From Plazaster borealis (taxonomy: Eukaryota > Echinodermata > Asteroidea > Forcipulatida > Labidiasteridae), in NCBI GenBank assembly GCA_021014325.1, contig CM037470.1, forward strand, positions 62,001 through 126,000: DNA of 64,000 nt, given 5' to 3'. Both the position numbers and the translations under genes were made by a program. Under the pieces are notes generated by a model. It did not search any database. It saw only the letters and a list, made by a program, of their open reading frames with translations, and was not told the DNA's origin. Positions 37,101-48,333 of this stretch are shown here, one piece after another. The first letter of the stretch is position 1, and each line of letters starts with the position of its first letter.

Positions 37101-40100
37101 ATAGAAGTGTCTTGGACCAAGACTAGGATCATATTGGCCAGCAGGTGGAGTTGTGTTGTCTGATATTCTTTTCAAATCCTAGCAATGTGAGTTTTAAAAC
37201 CTGTCCTTATGGCATCTTGTAGATATTCCAAAAGAGTACAACGCAGACAGAACAGAGCTCGGATGACCTGAATGATATCACAGAAGAACTGCTCACTTAT
37301 TGGCTGAAAAGAGTGACGCATACATGTATGACCAATCAAGAAGCTGCTGTCAGTGACTATTGCATTATGGTATATAAATTGTTTCATGCATTCCTTTTTG
37401 TTTTTCTTTTCTTTTTTGTAAGTGTTAAAATCATGAAGGCAGTGGTTCACTGGCTAGATGGCAGTTAAAGCAACCAAGTACCAATAACAATTATTTTGAC
37501 TGGCTCGTATAGTCATCTGCTTCTGAAAGTTACATTTAAACTACCACATACAAAGTTTGTTGATTTGGCTTAATTCAACACCTAACATCATCATGATGAC
37601 GCCCGTGCGTGTGCAGAGCACGAGCGTTGCTCATACACAAATGTCAATGTTGAAAGGAAACCTTCAAATATGGACCAGTGAAAAAGGTGACAGACCAGTA
37701 ACATGTCAAGATAAATGGTCCCACTGTCTAGACACTGATTAAGGTACTGCAATCACTACATCCGCTATTTGCCTGTGGTCTCCTCTTCGCTCCAAACAAA
37801 AATTTCTAAAATTATGTCATGACTTGTGTACATGTCTTAAAGGGAGTTTATACCTTTGGTAATTACTTCAAAAATGTATAACCATAAAAACTTACTTGGT
37901 GAGAAGCACTGTAGCTCTTGATAATGTAAAAGATTTTGAGAAACTATTCCCTTCTAAGCAATGTGGTTTAAGAGAAAGGGATTCAAAAACATTTCAATCT
38001 GAGAAACATTTCTGCTTGAAACATTTCTCAGATTGTGTATGCCTATTACGGATTATTCTTCCTGAATGGACATAACAGTTCCAGATTTTCGACGATAATA
38101 ATGTCAAAAACACTACCACCTTTTGAAATGAAATTTTCACGGATTAGTTTTAGTGTAAATATCTACATTTATTTAGAATTAAAACAATCAAACAGTTCCA
38201 AAAACCAAAGGTATACTTTGCCTTTAACTGCAGATGAAGTGTTTCTGACCTCAATAGAAAACTGTGCTGTGAAATGGTCATTTATTACAGTCTCAAATCC
38301 TTCTTTATCTAATTGCCAAAGTGAAGGATTTTAAAGGACTGGGACCAGTGCTTATCACTAGGTCAGGCAGACCAATCTTATCTAAGTCCATAGGAGAAGA
38401 AGATATTGGAGGAATTAGGCCACACGCTAGCCTAACTGCCTCGTCTGTATTGGGGATAATGAAGATATTTTTGCTTGAATTGTAGGTGCAATCCAGGTTG
38501 AGTGAACTCGTCAAGCATCTGACCCATTCAGAGAATCCCAACAACCTCCTGACTCTAAACATTCCACTCTTAACGATCTGCACAACACTCCTCAATGCAA
38601 TGTTAGCCGGTAACAGGGGATCACTCATATCCAAAACCAGTGAGCTGCACGCTGAAGACAGGATACCAGGGATCATTAACTCACTCAGTGCTATCATGAA
38701 ATACATTCCATCCTCAAGAAAGAGTCCAAGTTTGTTTTATCATATGACAAAAGTTGCAACAGGTCTTGTTAAGTTTGCCCTCCGCTTCACTAAGATTAAG
38801 TTTGAAACATCAGCTGAGAGTGACAAAGATGACTCTGACACCATGGAAACAAATGTTTCCGTAGTAACAGTCACAGACAAGCAATGGAGGAATATTATCA
38901 ATTTAGTATTGTCAGAAATCTCTTATTATTTTACATCACCTGATGATAAGAGCTGTCCAGTGATTGGTTGCTGCCTTTCATTTATGCAAACAAGCTCTAT
39001 TTTCATTGGTCGACATTGTAGTGTGAGCACAAGAGGAATGGGCACCAGTTCAATGTGGGTAACTTTGATATCACTGATGGGTACCAGAGATCAATGGAAG
39101 GAGGACATGAGAAATGGTATGTGCTTTTGCAATGAAAACAAACTCACAAATACTAGTCTTTTAGGAATCTTACATCAATTGTAGGTATTATACAGGATTG
39201 GTAGAGCTGACAAAATAGTCACAGACAGTGTTCATGCTTTGTTTGATCAACCATGTACATGAAATAACGAACCTGTGAAAATTTGGGCTTAATCTTTTGT
39301 GGGAGTCGGGAGCAAAGAGTGAAAAACCATGCACAATTTCCAGCATGTACACACATTGTGCTTAAATTTTGGTTGTAACGGAAATCAGCTGTTCTGTTTT
39401 TTAAGGTTATATATACAGTTTTCTCGTTTATGACTTCATTTCGGATGGAAATATTTAACAGAAAAAATTGTTCTAGTATTAACTTCATAATCAGTAAGCT
39501 TTCAGACAAAACTTTAACAATTATGTTTCTTTTTCTTACCAATCCTCTACAATATGACTCGCATTATCAAAGCTATTACTCGAATGATCCAACCTTACCA
39601 TTTAGCAAGAATTTCATCTCTGAAGAGTATTTCAAGCTTTCCAAATAATAACATTCAGTTATTTGTATTTTGTTTATTTCTTCAGAGTTTCAGACTACTT
39701 TTTTAAGAATTGTTGGAACAATGGATTTGGTGCAGCTGCAGGTGTCTTTAAGTGATCTATTGAAAGATACCGTAAGTTGTTCAGATTGTTTTGTCAAATT
39801 TCCACTCTTACAGTGATCGTAGAGTCCAAAGTCCTTCTAAATCCAATTGCCAAAGTGAAGGATTCAGAAGGAATGGGGCCAGTCATTTTTCTTTGTGGAA
39901 CTCAAATCCATCTAATGTAAAACTTCTTTTGAAAGCACAGCTCATACTTGCACTGAATGTAGTTATCTGTGCTGAGTTGCATTCTTGGACAACGTTGAAA
40001 GTTGGGTTCATTCATCATTTTCTCAAAGATGAGAACGTTTCTAGCTAAAAATACTGGTCAGCAATTTCTATAAATTTGTTGGTTTTGAGAAAGTAAAATT

Positions 40101-42987
40101 AGCTGTTGCAAACTGCTTATTACCAACAAAAATGACCAATTGTTAGTGGCCTCTCGTTTCAACCCTCTTTCTCAAAGGCTAAATTGAGAAAGATTCTGCT
40201 AGGGTCGAAACCTGAGGCTACTAACAGTTTGTGGAAGTTTTGTTATTGATTTGTTTTTTTCTGGTTGTCCAGGCACCCAGTAAAGATGATGATGCTAGTA
40301 ATAAGAACCTCCGTGGAGCCTTGTTGGCATGGCAATTGTTGCCAAGCAGTATTGAGTCGGAGGAGTCACAAGGAGCTTTGGCTGAAGTTACTCCTAAGGT
40401 TTGATAAAACTAATCACTTCTTCAACATGATTGGGCAATGTTGGTCAGGGAAAACCTTTGTCAAAGTTCTCATTAAAGACTAACATTGATGGATCTAAGT
40501 GTTGTTTGAAGCTTTGCATGGTGTGGACAAATAAGATGAGTTTTTACACATGGTTGTACCCGCAAGTTTACTATTTATTTTAGTTACCTCTTATTGATGG
40601 ATCTCTAAAGACTTTGGCATCTGCATCTAAAGTTGTTTGCATTGGTGTATGTTTTAATTGAATTTAAAGGATTTTACAGAATGTTGATTTTTGTAAATCT
40701 TTACATTATTTAAGCTTTTAAGAACAACATTAAAATAAACTAGAAAAAAACGCTCCATTTTTGAGGAAACTATTATTTACTTCAATGAGGTGTGTTATTT
40801 TGTATAGATACGATAATGCTTCATATACAGTCCATGAACTCCCACCATTCAAACTAAAATTGTAGAACTCAAAAGTTTTGTTCTCGCTGTTTTTCAGCTT
40901 ATTCATAACTTGATGAGTGTTCTGCTAGATGCTGTTCAAGACTGGACTATAGGTGGCGCTATAGCATTGTCTGTTCTTCAAGCTGTTACCAGTATTATTG
41001 AACATGGAGAGGTAAATAAAATCAACAAATCAGAAGACACATTTGTGGATATTTATTTTCCTGGATTTTTTTATTATTATCCAGTACAAAAGCGTTGTAT
41101 CTCGATTTTGCAACGTTGTATCTCGCACAAAAATGCTCTGTGCAAAAACAATGTATCTCGGCGCATACATGATTTGTATGTACACCCGGGCTATTTTGAG
41201 CGAGATACAACTTTTTGACAATTTCAACTCGTGCGTAATGTAAGTGGTATTGTAGGAGATACAATGTTTACAATGCGCTGACACAACGATTTGTAGTTGT
41301 GACTGCTAAGTCAATGAAAATTGAGTGCCAGTTTTTCATCAACCCTACGTGGAGTTTTTTTCATTATTTCTACCTCCATGATTATTCGGTTGAAAAAATG
41401 CAAATGTCAACTGAACAAAATTGTTCCCCGTCAAGTCCTTGTTTTCCAGTAAGTGCATCTTCTTTGGTCTGTTTTAATCTTATAGCACTAGCAAAAAGGA
41501 GAAATTTAACTGTTTATTTCCCCTTTCAGTTTTTCTCAAATGGGTTACTGAGAAATTAACAAATTTCAAAGTTGACAATCTCTCTTTTTAGTCGCTTTAT
41601 TTTTAAAGTTTGATTATTGCCAATTGAAGACCATTTAGTTTAATTATTAGTTTAATTAATTTTGAATATTTTACTTACTTTTTGGTTTTAGTCTCTTGTT
41701 CTACCTGATGATGCAATGTATGCCCAACACTTTTGCGTCTTGATACCTGTTACCATGGTAACTGATGCCGAGTTCCCATTGGTGTTCAACACATTGTACC
41801 AGATGTTAAGAAATCTAATGATTGGCTTCCCCAGGACAGTGATAGCGTCATTAGCGAGCTACTTTGCATGTCTTCAGAATATCCTTTTACTAAAATAAAG
41901 TATTCCTAAAAATGTACCAGTTCACTGATAGTTATTTCTCTTCAAGTCAGACAAACTTTGTAATTGCAAAAAAAGCAAAGGAAGTGGCCAACCACACTTT
42001 ACTTTGTGGGAAAGAAGGAAATCAGCTGACAAGTAGAGGAGTTTTTCTTTGGATTTGGTTCCCTCTGCATGTTACATTCCTTAAAGTGTGCAGTTAACTA
42101 TTTCTCTACCAGTAAAGAATTTGATGGTTTTATTATGGGATATATTTTTGTCTTTTAGAATTGAAGTGAATAACTCCAGGATTGAAGTTACTATACTGGA
42201 GTGATTTATAGATTATTTTGATGGTTGTAGATGTAAAACTTTATTCACATTTTTTCTTAACGATAAGATAAACATCTTCTAAAGAATGTAATGCAGAGAG
42301 GCCAACAGAGGCCGGGTACCAGTGACAGACTAAGTGATCATGACTTGTATATGTGTGCAGAAAATATGGAAAGGTGAGTTTTATTAAATTTGTACAATCG
42401 TATAAATATTTTTGTTTTTATCTTTTATCCTTTTTCCACAGAGGTCCCCCATTTAAGCCTGGCTCTACCATTCCTTCCTCCCTGATTAAACTAATCGTAA
42501 ATGCTATACTTTTTTAGACAACATACAAGGGTGGCGTCAATAAACTGATCTTACAAGATATTCTTTTTCAGGCTTCTGACCATGGTAGCAACGTACAAGG
42601 AGGATGTTAATAAATTGGTTGTCTTTCTGGTTGCTGATTACATCGCTGAACTACAGAAGGGAACATTACTCCCTCTATTTAAGGTATGTGTCACAGGTCT
42701 CACAGTGTGAGCAGTATCAAGCACTTCTGTCGTAACAGGGAGTTAAATTCTTGTCGCATTTCTTGCAAGTATATTTTCCTTGTTTTAGTATTTGTGCGTT
42801 TGTTTAATAATATTATTGTGTTTGTCTGCAGAAAACCTTAGTAACCGGTGTGTATAATCTACTGGATGTAGCTGATGAAAGAGCTATTGACTTCCTAAAT
42901 GCTAACATGCCACTCAATCTTAGAGAAATCTTCAAGACGTTCTACTCTGACTTCCAGAAATACTACAGATACTCAGGCAAAGTGTAA
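22104..42987 (+). CDS. URB2: URB2 (Npa2) ribosome biogenesis protein, 26 coding exons
   Basis: Urb2/Npa2 is a nucleolar factor that works with Urb1/Npa1 in early pre-60S ribosome assembly. I assembled 26 exons whose phases all agree: 22104-22122, 23835-23985, 24479-24605, 24710-24829, 25261-25407, 26229-26374, 26683-26827, 27293-27360, 27636-27918, 28297-28379, 29011-29209, 29970-30058, 30905-31241, 31761-31982, 32338-32454, 32745-33034, 35269-35470, 36066-36332, 38486-39116, 39686-39771, 40273-40398, 40898-41011, 41692-41878, 42274-42373, 42572-42683, 42832-42987. The sum is 4,524 nt, or 1,507 residues; human URB2, as I recall it, is about 1,524. The tiny first exon (MAIPYAG) joins exon 2 so that the start lines up with the vertebrate N-terminus, which leads into FAWISPKCFLPNREQVL. 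The last ~200 residues form the Urb2 C-terminal domain, ending in KYYRYSGKV. The donors after exons 13 (GTTATT) and 21 (GTTTGA) are weak, so those two boundaries are least certain. Intron 23 is AT-AC. Identity is from remembered family sequence. Confidence 0.93.
24005..24250 (+). mobile_element. tRNA-derived SINE in URB2 intron 2
   Basis: The head has tRNA-like promoter boxes: CCAAGTGGTTATGAGC as box A and GGTTTCGAGTCCC as box B. A body follows with CTTGCGCAAGATACTTTACC and a tail with tagGGGTTAACCCC. A related, internally deleted copy lies at 55850-55998. The tRNA-like part cannot form a proper acceptor stem, so this is not a working tRNA gene. Confidence 0.75.
25866..25930 (+). mobile_element. 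Retroposon 3' tail fragment
   Basis: The strings AAAGCGCTCAGTGACTGG and GCGATGTATAAATCCTGCC fit the conserved 3' end of invertebrate SINEs/LINEs. A related tail with (ATT)n is at 26594-26660 (GGCGCTATAGAAATCC, then TTATTATTATTATTA), and another at 45697-45766. Confidence 0.5.
28568..28592. repeat. Poly-A tract and A-rich low complexity in URB2 intron 10
   Basis: A short C run is followed by about 22 A residues and TAAATAAATAA repeats, probably an old retroposon tail. Confidence 0.6.
28640..28730 (-). mobile_element. tRNA-derived SINE, minus strand, in URB2 intron 10
   Basis: On the minus strand the piece reads GGGCTAGATAGCTCAGT (box A) and GCAGATTCAAGTCCCGC (box B), followed by TTTCTTTGTTCAACCC. 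About 20 nt between the boxes are missing compared with the related copy at 35700-35835. Confidence 0.65.
30105..30230. repeat. Dispersed repeat 'gctgtagcca', inverted partner at 31555-31735
   Basis: Shared strings include GGATTGCC.C.TCAT.ATGC, CCTTAGCAACA and AGCTGTAGCCAAA. The copies in URB2 introns 12 and 13 lie in opposite orientation on either side of exon 13. Confidence 0.55.
30370..30520. mobile_element. Short foldback with GTTTCGACCC arms, copy 1
   Basis: The arms are TTAATGGCCTGACGTTTCGAC and the near-inverse GTTGACATGTCAGGCCATTAA, around a short loop holding a CAGCAGAGTAAGACTCC string. Relatives lie at about 40100-40235 (URB2 intron 20) and 53085-53245 (TMEM192 intron 4). All are associated with cagtttgcaacagctaat or its inverse. 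Confidence 0.65.
33178..35235. repeat. 87-bp minisatellite, 24 units, in URB2 intron 16
   Basis: The motif GGGTATTTCAAGC recurs every 87 bp from about 33190 to 35190. That makes 24 units, the last one shrunken. Units are nearly identical. They differ at a few positions, such as GGTTGTAGGG versus CGTTGTAGGG or TGTTGTAGGG, CTAGTGGG versus CCAGTGGG, and GCCC versus GCTC. Because 87 is divisible by three and the unit lacks stops in several frames, reading frames of about 500 codons run through it on both strands. These are by-products of the repeat. The array lies between exon 16 (ends 33034) and exon 17 (starts 35269), and the pyrimidine-rich acceptor tract follows it directly. Confidence 0.97.
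35700..35835 (-). mobile_element. tRNA-derived SINE, minus strand, in URB2 intron 17
   Basis: The minus strand reads TAGCTCAGTTGGTAGAGCG (box A), an anticodon-like loop with GTT, then GGTTCAAATACC (box B) and a TTTTTTCTTTGTTCAACCCC tail. The acceptor stem does not pair, so it is a SINE rather than a tRNA gene. Confidence 0.7.
37837..38227. mobile_element. TTAAAGG-ended MITE in URB2 intron 18
   Basis: The left end is TTAAAGGGAGTTTATACCTT and the right end is the near inverse (AAGGTATACTTTGCCTTTAA). The interior has GGTAATTACT, cttacttggtgagaagcactg and an inverted TTTCTCAGATT. A relative with a diverged right end is at about 43719-44090. No reading frame of its own. Confidence 0.8.
39184..39560. 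mobile_element. ATTGGTA-type MITE in URB2 intron 19
   Basis: The left part (GGTATTATACAGGATTGGTA, then gaaaatttgggct) matches the MITE at 8149. The right end has TTACCAATCCTCTACAATA as the inverted terminus. The right interior differs from the 8149 copy. No coding capacity. Confidence 0.7.
41085..41275. repeat. Repeated GTATCTCG motifs in URB2 intron 22
   Basis: GTTGTATCTCG-like strings lie at about 41094, 41115 and 41149, with inverted copies (CGAGATACAA at about 41200, GGAGATACAATG at about 41254). This looks like a small degenerate foldback. Confidence 0.5.
41879..42273 (+). other. Putative U12-type AT-AC intron of URB2 (intron 23)
   Basis: No GT donor fits this exon end: reading on reaches an in-frame TAA at once. 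The sequence right after the exon is ATATCCTTTT, which matches the U12 5' splice-site consensus. Near the 3' end lies TTTCTTAAC (42253-42261), one mismatch from the U12 branch-site consensus. Its branch A is 13 nt before an AC at 42272-42273. Splicing here gives an uninterrupted frame (LQNLLKNVMQRGQ) that aligns with the matching stretch of vertebrate URB2. The intron is 395 nt. All this is seen in the sequence; use by the minor spliceosome is inferred. Confidence 0.85.
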
Positions 42988-45900
42988 TGTTAGTTCCACC
43001 CAAATGGAACACAGGTTGTATTTTTTTAATATGAAAAATGGAAATATGAACAAGACCTTCATACATCAGTTATGAAATAAAGAGTTTTTCAATAAAAGTA
43101 TAGATTATTACAGACAAGAGTTTGGCGAGAGTGCAGCCAAACCCTTCCATTTCCTTTTCTCCTATGTCACTCCACACCAAGTTGTTTGGACTTGGAAAGA
43201 TTGGAATGTTCGACCCAGTGATGAGCACTTGTTGTTTGGGCCTACCAGCCCCAGTCCTTCTGAATCCTTACACTTTGGCAATAAGATATTGATCCCTTGA
43301 AGACGTGGAGTGCACCTCCGCAAAATGCACGTCCAACATTTCCACCATGATGTGGGTCAATTCCTTTGTGTACATTTTGACTCCTGAAATGGGGGACGGG
43401 ATATGCGAGTGTAAGTGCACTGCACGTAGTGCAATGGGTAAAGAGAAATGACTCTAAGAGAAAGCCATTTTTCAGACTTGACTCTGAAGACTAAATTGAG
43501 TAGTATGTACGATTACTTATCAATTAACTGTGAAGTGTTCACCTAACGTCACCATGCCAATAATCTTGGGAGTCAATGTCCCCTGCGTTTTAGGTGCCGC
43601 AGAGTTTACTTAAGTTGACTGCCAAAATGGTGAGCGTTGCAGCAGCCACGTGTGACGTTGATGCAAAGGGTCAATATTTACATGAAGGACACCTACTGGA
43701 AAGGAAATATCCCTCTTCTCTAAAGGGAGGGTATACCTTTGGTAATTACTCCAAAAATTGATGATCATAAAAACTTACTTGGTAAGAAGCACTGTCGCTG
43801 TTGATAATGCACAACACTATGAGAAACAATTCCCTTCAAATAAATGTGGTTTTAGAGAGAGGGATTCATAAACATTTCAATCTGAGAATGAAATGTTTCT
43901 CAGAAGAATGTGTATTCCAATTACGGATCATCCCTCCTGTGTGGATGTAACCGCTCCAGATTTTCGGCGATATCTCTAAAACACTACTACCTTATGAAAT
44001 GAAATTTTCACAGGTTAGTTTTATTGTATATATCTACATTGATATAGGATTAAGACAGTCGACCAGTTCCAAAAACATTATGTTGGGTACCCGGTACATA
44101 TTGTGTGTAAATATTAGTATTGATATTTCAGATGAATTTATCAAGGGGAATTTGGATGGCATATACACATTTCATCATTTCATGTATTAACATTATTTCA
44201 GTAAAAACCTGTCATTTGACCTATTATTGAAACGGAAACATGTTTCTTCAGATAGCCACTTCTGTCATGATTAAGTTTGTACTGTGAATGTTACTTCACA
44301 AAAATAAACACAACTCACAAGGTATTTGAATTGTACATGTGTTTTAATAAAGCTTGCAAATTCAAAAGAACTCTGCGACCATGACATATTTTTTCTCATC
44401 TTCCACAAGGTACAATGGATGTTACCAGTAACTTAAATGAAGTTAATTGTTACTTTACATTTAGTGCCATGCAGAGCTTGAAATCTTATCCTAGCAACTT
44501 TTAAAAAAAGTAGAAATCTTTCCAAAGATTGACAAGCATGTATTGACCCATTTCACCTGACGTCATCACCCACAGTAAATCTTGGTTGTACCATTTTGGG
44601 AGTCGGTTTCCTTGTGTAACTGTGTCGTTTGCATTTAAGGCAACACGCACACCATATCTTAACATGTAATTTGACTCCTAAAATGGCAGGCTACAGGCAG
44701 ACAGTATGACATCAGTATGAGGGGGTTATACAAACAAAGTGTCATTCAAGTAGGATTTGAAACTTTGCATAATGGCAATACAATTTAGTAAGGTTTGCGG
44801 AGATGCCATGTACATGGCATTTCTGCACCTTACTACAAGGTATTTCTCCAAATAGGAAACTTTCCCTAGAATGACATACAAGTGTATCATTTCAGATTTG
44901 GGTCTTACAATAACTTCTGGAGACATTCAGAGAGAAAAGTTAAGCGGTTCAGGCATGATATTCTTCCTATTTTCCAATTTTTGTTGACCTCTTAAGATTG
45001 TTACTAAATAGACTTTAAAAGCATATGATGGTTAGCCCTTGTACGCAATAAAAGTTTGTATTTTTGTCAAGGGTTAAATATCATGCCTGGTGACTTCTCC
45101 CTCAGAAAAGAAGAATGTGTTGAGTAGAGACAAGAAAAGTACAAAAAAACTTTGAAAGGTCAGAATTGAGATCTAGTTAGTGTCTATTCTGGAAAATAAA
45201 AGACTAGGCATTTACAAAATGTATCTAACGTCAGTGTCTCACACAATACATTAATAAACTGGGAATTAAAACACTTTACAAAACAATCTTACAAAAAAAT
45301 CCTAATTCCAAGACATTGGTATTTACAAATGCTTAGCAGAATATCACTCACTACATGTTTGAATCTGGGATTTGGGTGGGCTTTAACTTCAACAAGAAGC
45401 ATCAATATTTAGTTTAAATTAATTTTAAAAATGAATTCTGTTTCCGAGGTTTTTTCGTTGAATTTTTTTTTTTAGGAACTGCTTCCATCTGTTAATTAAG
45501 TTACTTTGGTTATGGCCAAGACCATAATAGTCATGTGACTTGGGCTATGGCTATTGGCTGCAGCGACTATGTAGAACAATAGACCCCTTGCATTGGCCGC
45601 CATCACTTAGGTCAAACAATGGAAATGTGCTCGCGTGTACGCACTGCACACAACTCTCGGCAAATGATAGGTCTTCTGTAATTTTAATGTTTTTTAAATT
45701 GTTAAGCGTCTAGGAGCATGTTTCATGGTTGTACGCTATACAAATTGTCATTATTATTATTATTCATTGATCTTGGCAAGGGCGCTGTTTTGGGCTTTTT
45801 TATAGCCACTTCCGACGCCTAGAATTCAGACACGACCTTGAAAACATCAAGATAATGTCAGGAAACAACATTTAGCAAAACATAAACAGGTAGACTTTAT

Positions 45901-46595
45901 TACTAGAGTGTCTTGAATGTCAGAATCTACCTAGCCCTCATGTTGGGCACTGGTCAACAAAATATGGGTGTCCAGTTAAATTGATTTGATGGATACTGAT
46001 CGACTCAGAAAGGTTTCTTTGACTCTAGTAAAGAGATTATAATTTGTGCATGGGCGCAGATATTTGGTATCATAATCAACAACTGGGAAACTAGTAATAA
46101 AAGTACTGAATATAAAACAAGAACGATTTGCTCAAAATTGTTTTAGGTTTACTTAAAGTGCTTGGATCGTGGCATACTAAACTAAACTTTCTGATCACAA
46201 GAACTAACATTGTTACTGTCTTTTTCCATGCTCGAAGGGGGGAGGGGGAGTGGGCACTTTTGTCCCTTGCTTAAAGTTCTGGGTGTAGAATGTAGATGCA
46301 TTAATTGTTAACGACTGGTATCAATCACACAACATAAAAAGATACATTATAATGGCCCGTCAACATGCATAATTGTTCGCAAGCACTTAATTACCCAAGT
46401 AAATACTCGGCATCATGAAAACATACATACAAGTATGTCCTTGAACATGAATAATTACTCTCCTCCCAAAACATGGATAATTTGTCTTTCTGTACAGAGA
46501 AGAATGATGAAACCAAGTGTTACGTCAGTTCCACATTGGGTAGTGCTTGGTTTGGGGCCAACATTTCTAGTAAAGTTTATTACCCTGAACATGGA
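42988..46595. other. Intergenic region between URB2 and PFDN2 (convergent)
   Basis: Just after the URB2 stop, AATAAA lies at 43076-43081 and 43091-43096 and probably ends the URB2 transcript. A MITE relative is at 43719-44090 and a retroposon tail at 45697-45766. A minus-strand AATAAA (plus 45897-45902) could end a longer PFDN2 transcript. No other exon or RNA gene is evident. Confidence 0.5.
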
Positions 46596-48034
46596 TTATG
46601 TTCCAGCGGCAACCAGGACTCCTTGTGTGTTGGCTTTGTCAGTGGTTTCATTAGCCTGATCTGGAGCCTGTTCCCCTTTCACTCGGATATTGTGTTTCTC
46701 TCTGTAATCATTAATCTCTTTGCCTTTAGCTTCTACCTGTTTCGTCAGAGCTTCCACCAGTTTCCCAAGCTACAAAGATAGAAAAAATAATACATAAATC
46801 AGATTGGTAAAATAAAAATAGTCTAGGTATTTCATTGAGTCAAGACCATGTTGCAGTAGACCACGTACATATTTTTAAGTGTACAACATAATTATAATGT
46901 CCATGCAAAAATTACATGTTGAACAGACAAAAATTTACTTTCAACCCTTGAAGAGCTAATGTTTAAGTTTTTATTTCTAATTGAATACAACTTGATGCAT
47001 AAAAAAGAATGAGATATTTTTATTTCTATCCAACAAGAACATATTGCAAGCCTTCCATCCTAAGAGACAAAAACCAATGGGTTTAATAAGTTTAATCTTT
47101 TAATCTGTGATGCAAGTTTCTTGTCATTTCAAATCCTACAAAGACTTGTGGAATTAAATCAGGTTTTTCTAACATAAAGTAACAGGTGAACACAGTCCCA
47201 AATAATTAATATGGTTGTTAAGCCTTTGAATTGATACAAACCTGATCTTTGTTGTGTTGGAGTGCTGGAGTCACATCCTTGACTGTTCTCTCCACTAAGA
47301 CGCCACCCACTAATCGGAAACATTTCCTTTCTCCATTAACATCCTTCAAGGCTTCTATAACAAGTCTACAACACAAGAAAACAGAAAAAAACATTAATTT
47401 TATATATGAAAAATAGGGAATTGTAGAAAAACATGACACTGACAGTGACAGGTGAGATGGTCACGTGAGACAAGGCCCAACACCAATAAACTGTGTTTTT
47501 GTCAAGTTGAATGGAGAGAGAATGAATTTCCCCCATTCTTTTCCTGTTTTGTCTTCGTTTTTACTTATAATATTAATGAAGGGGGGGTCAAAATATTATA
47601 ATTTACAAGAAGTTACAACCCTGCCCGGCTCCATCCATGCCCTGCTTAATCTTAGGGCATCACACTGACTTAGTATTTACACTCGAGAGACAGAGTCACA
47701 GTCATGGTATTACACTTTGCTCGCAGTCTCCATGGATAAATCAAGGTCGACTTGTCTCACCATGCAATCACATGCATGTTTGTCCACCACCACCAAGCAT
47801 GACAAGCCGGGTGGCTGTGTGTGTAGAATGTTGTACTGTAGCGTGTGTGTGCAGGAACTCGAGTTTTTACCTGTGTTCATTCTGGTCTCCCTCTAGCTCA
47901 GCTATCTTGCTCATAAGTGCCCTTTGTTCCTGCCTAAGCTGATTGAATTTTCCAACAATCTGCTCATTAGAAGGTCCTTTTGAAGACGATTTAGAAAAAA
48001 CATTTGAGTCTTGCTTTCCCTTTTTGTCCGCCAT
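46596..48034 (-). CDS. PFDN2: Prefoldin subunit 2, 3 exons
   Basis: Prefoldin 2 is a beta-type subunit of the hexameric cytosolic chaperone that passes nascent actin and tubulin to the CCT chaperonin. Minus-strand exons are 48034-47871, 47365-47242 and 46769-46596, with GT-AG junctions. They total 462 nt, or 153 residues plus stop, close to the ~154 residues of vertebrates. The N-terminal coiled coil includes FNQLRQEQRALMSKIAELE. The central beta-hairpin region carries the family signature GGVLVERTV. The C-terminal coiled coil holds EINDYREKHNIRVKGE, and a GVLVAAGT tail follows. The start context (GCAAGATGGCGGAC) resembles a TISU element. An AATAAA (plus-strand 46576-46581) begins only about 15 nt after the stop, so a very short 3' UTR is possible. 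The gene is divergent from TMEM192 and convergent with URB2. Confidence 0.96.
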
Positions 48035-48333
48035 CTTGCAAACTGCTTGGCAATGTGAAATAGAGTTGCTCCCAGTCCGTTTTCTTTCGTGTCGGATCGA
48101 CGAGATCGACTAGCAACCGCATAAGTGCAATAGCGCCCTCAAAAATTGTAGTCATTTACTATTTTGCCACACGGTGGCGCTGTTGCCGATTTTGGAAATT
48201 GAAAAAATAGAAAGCACATCCCGTGATCTCTATATCCAGGCTGTTTTATCGGAGATTCGTTTTATCAGCTAATAAAATTAGTCTGGTGTCAAAAATTAGT
48301 GAAAACTACTGGTTCTGGTAGTTTTGTGTTATC
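48035..48333. promoter_or_regulatory. Shared divergent promoter region of PFDN2 and TMEM192
   Basis: The start codons of the two genes point away from each other, 299 bp apart, so any promoters must share this stretch. I see no TATA box at a clear position. The stretch contains the string CCACACGGTGGCGCT (48167-48181), which resembles a CTCF-type core, and an inverted GCGCCCTC just upstream (48133-48140). PFDN2 starts with AAGATGGCGGA, a YY1/TISU-like context. Bidirectional activity is inferred from geometry. Confidence 0.6.

Noticed and set aside
38305..38706. 133-codon minus-strand frame
   Set aside because: It is antisense to URB2 exon 19 and mirrors real coding sequence.
41692..41900. 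Termination of URB2 at the TAA after exon 23
   Set aside because: Downstream exons to 42987 continue the family alignment, including the C-terminal domain, and an AT-AC splice restores the frame.
46435..46781. Plus-strand frames over PFDN2 exon 3
   Set aside because: They are shadows of the minus-strand prefoldin exon, whose product is clearly recognisable.
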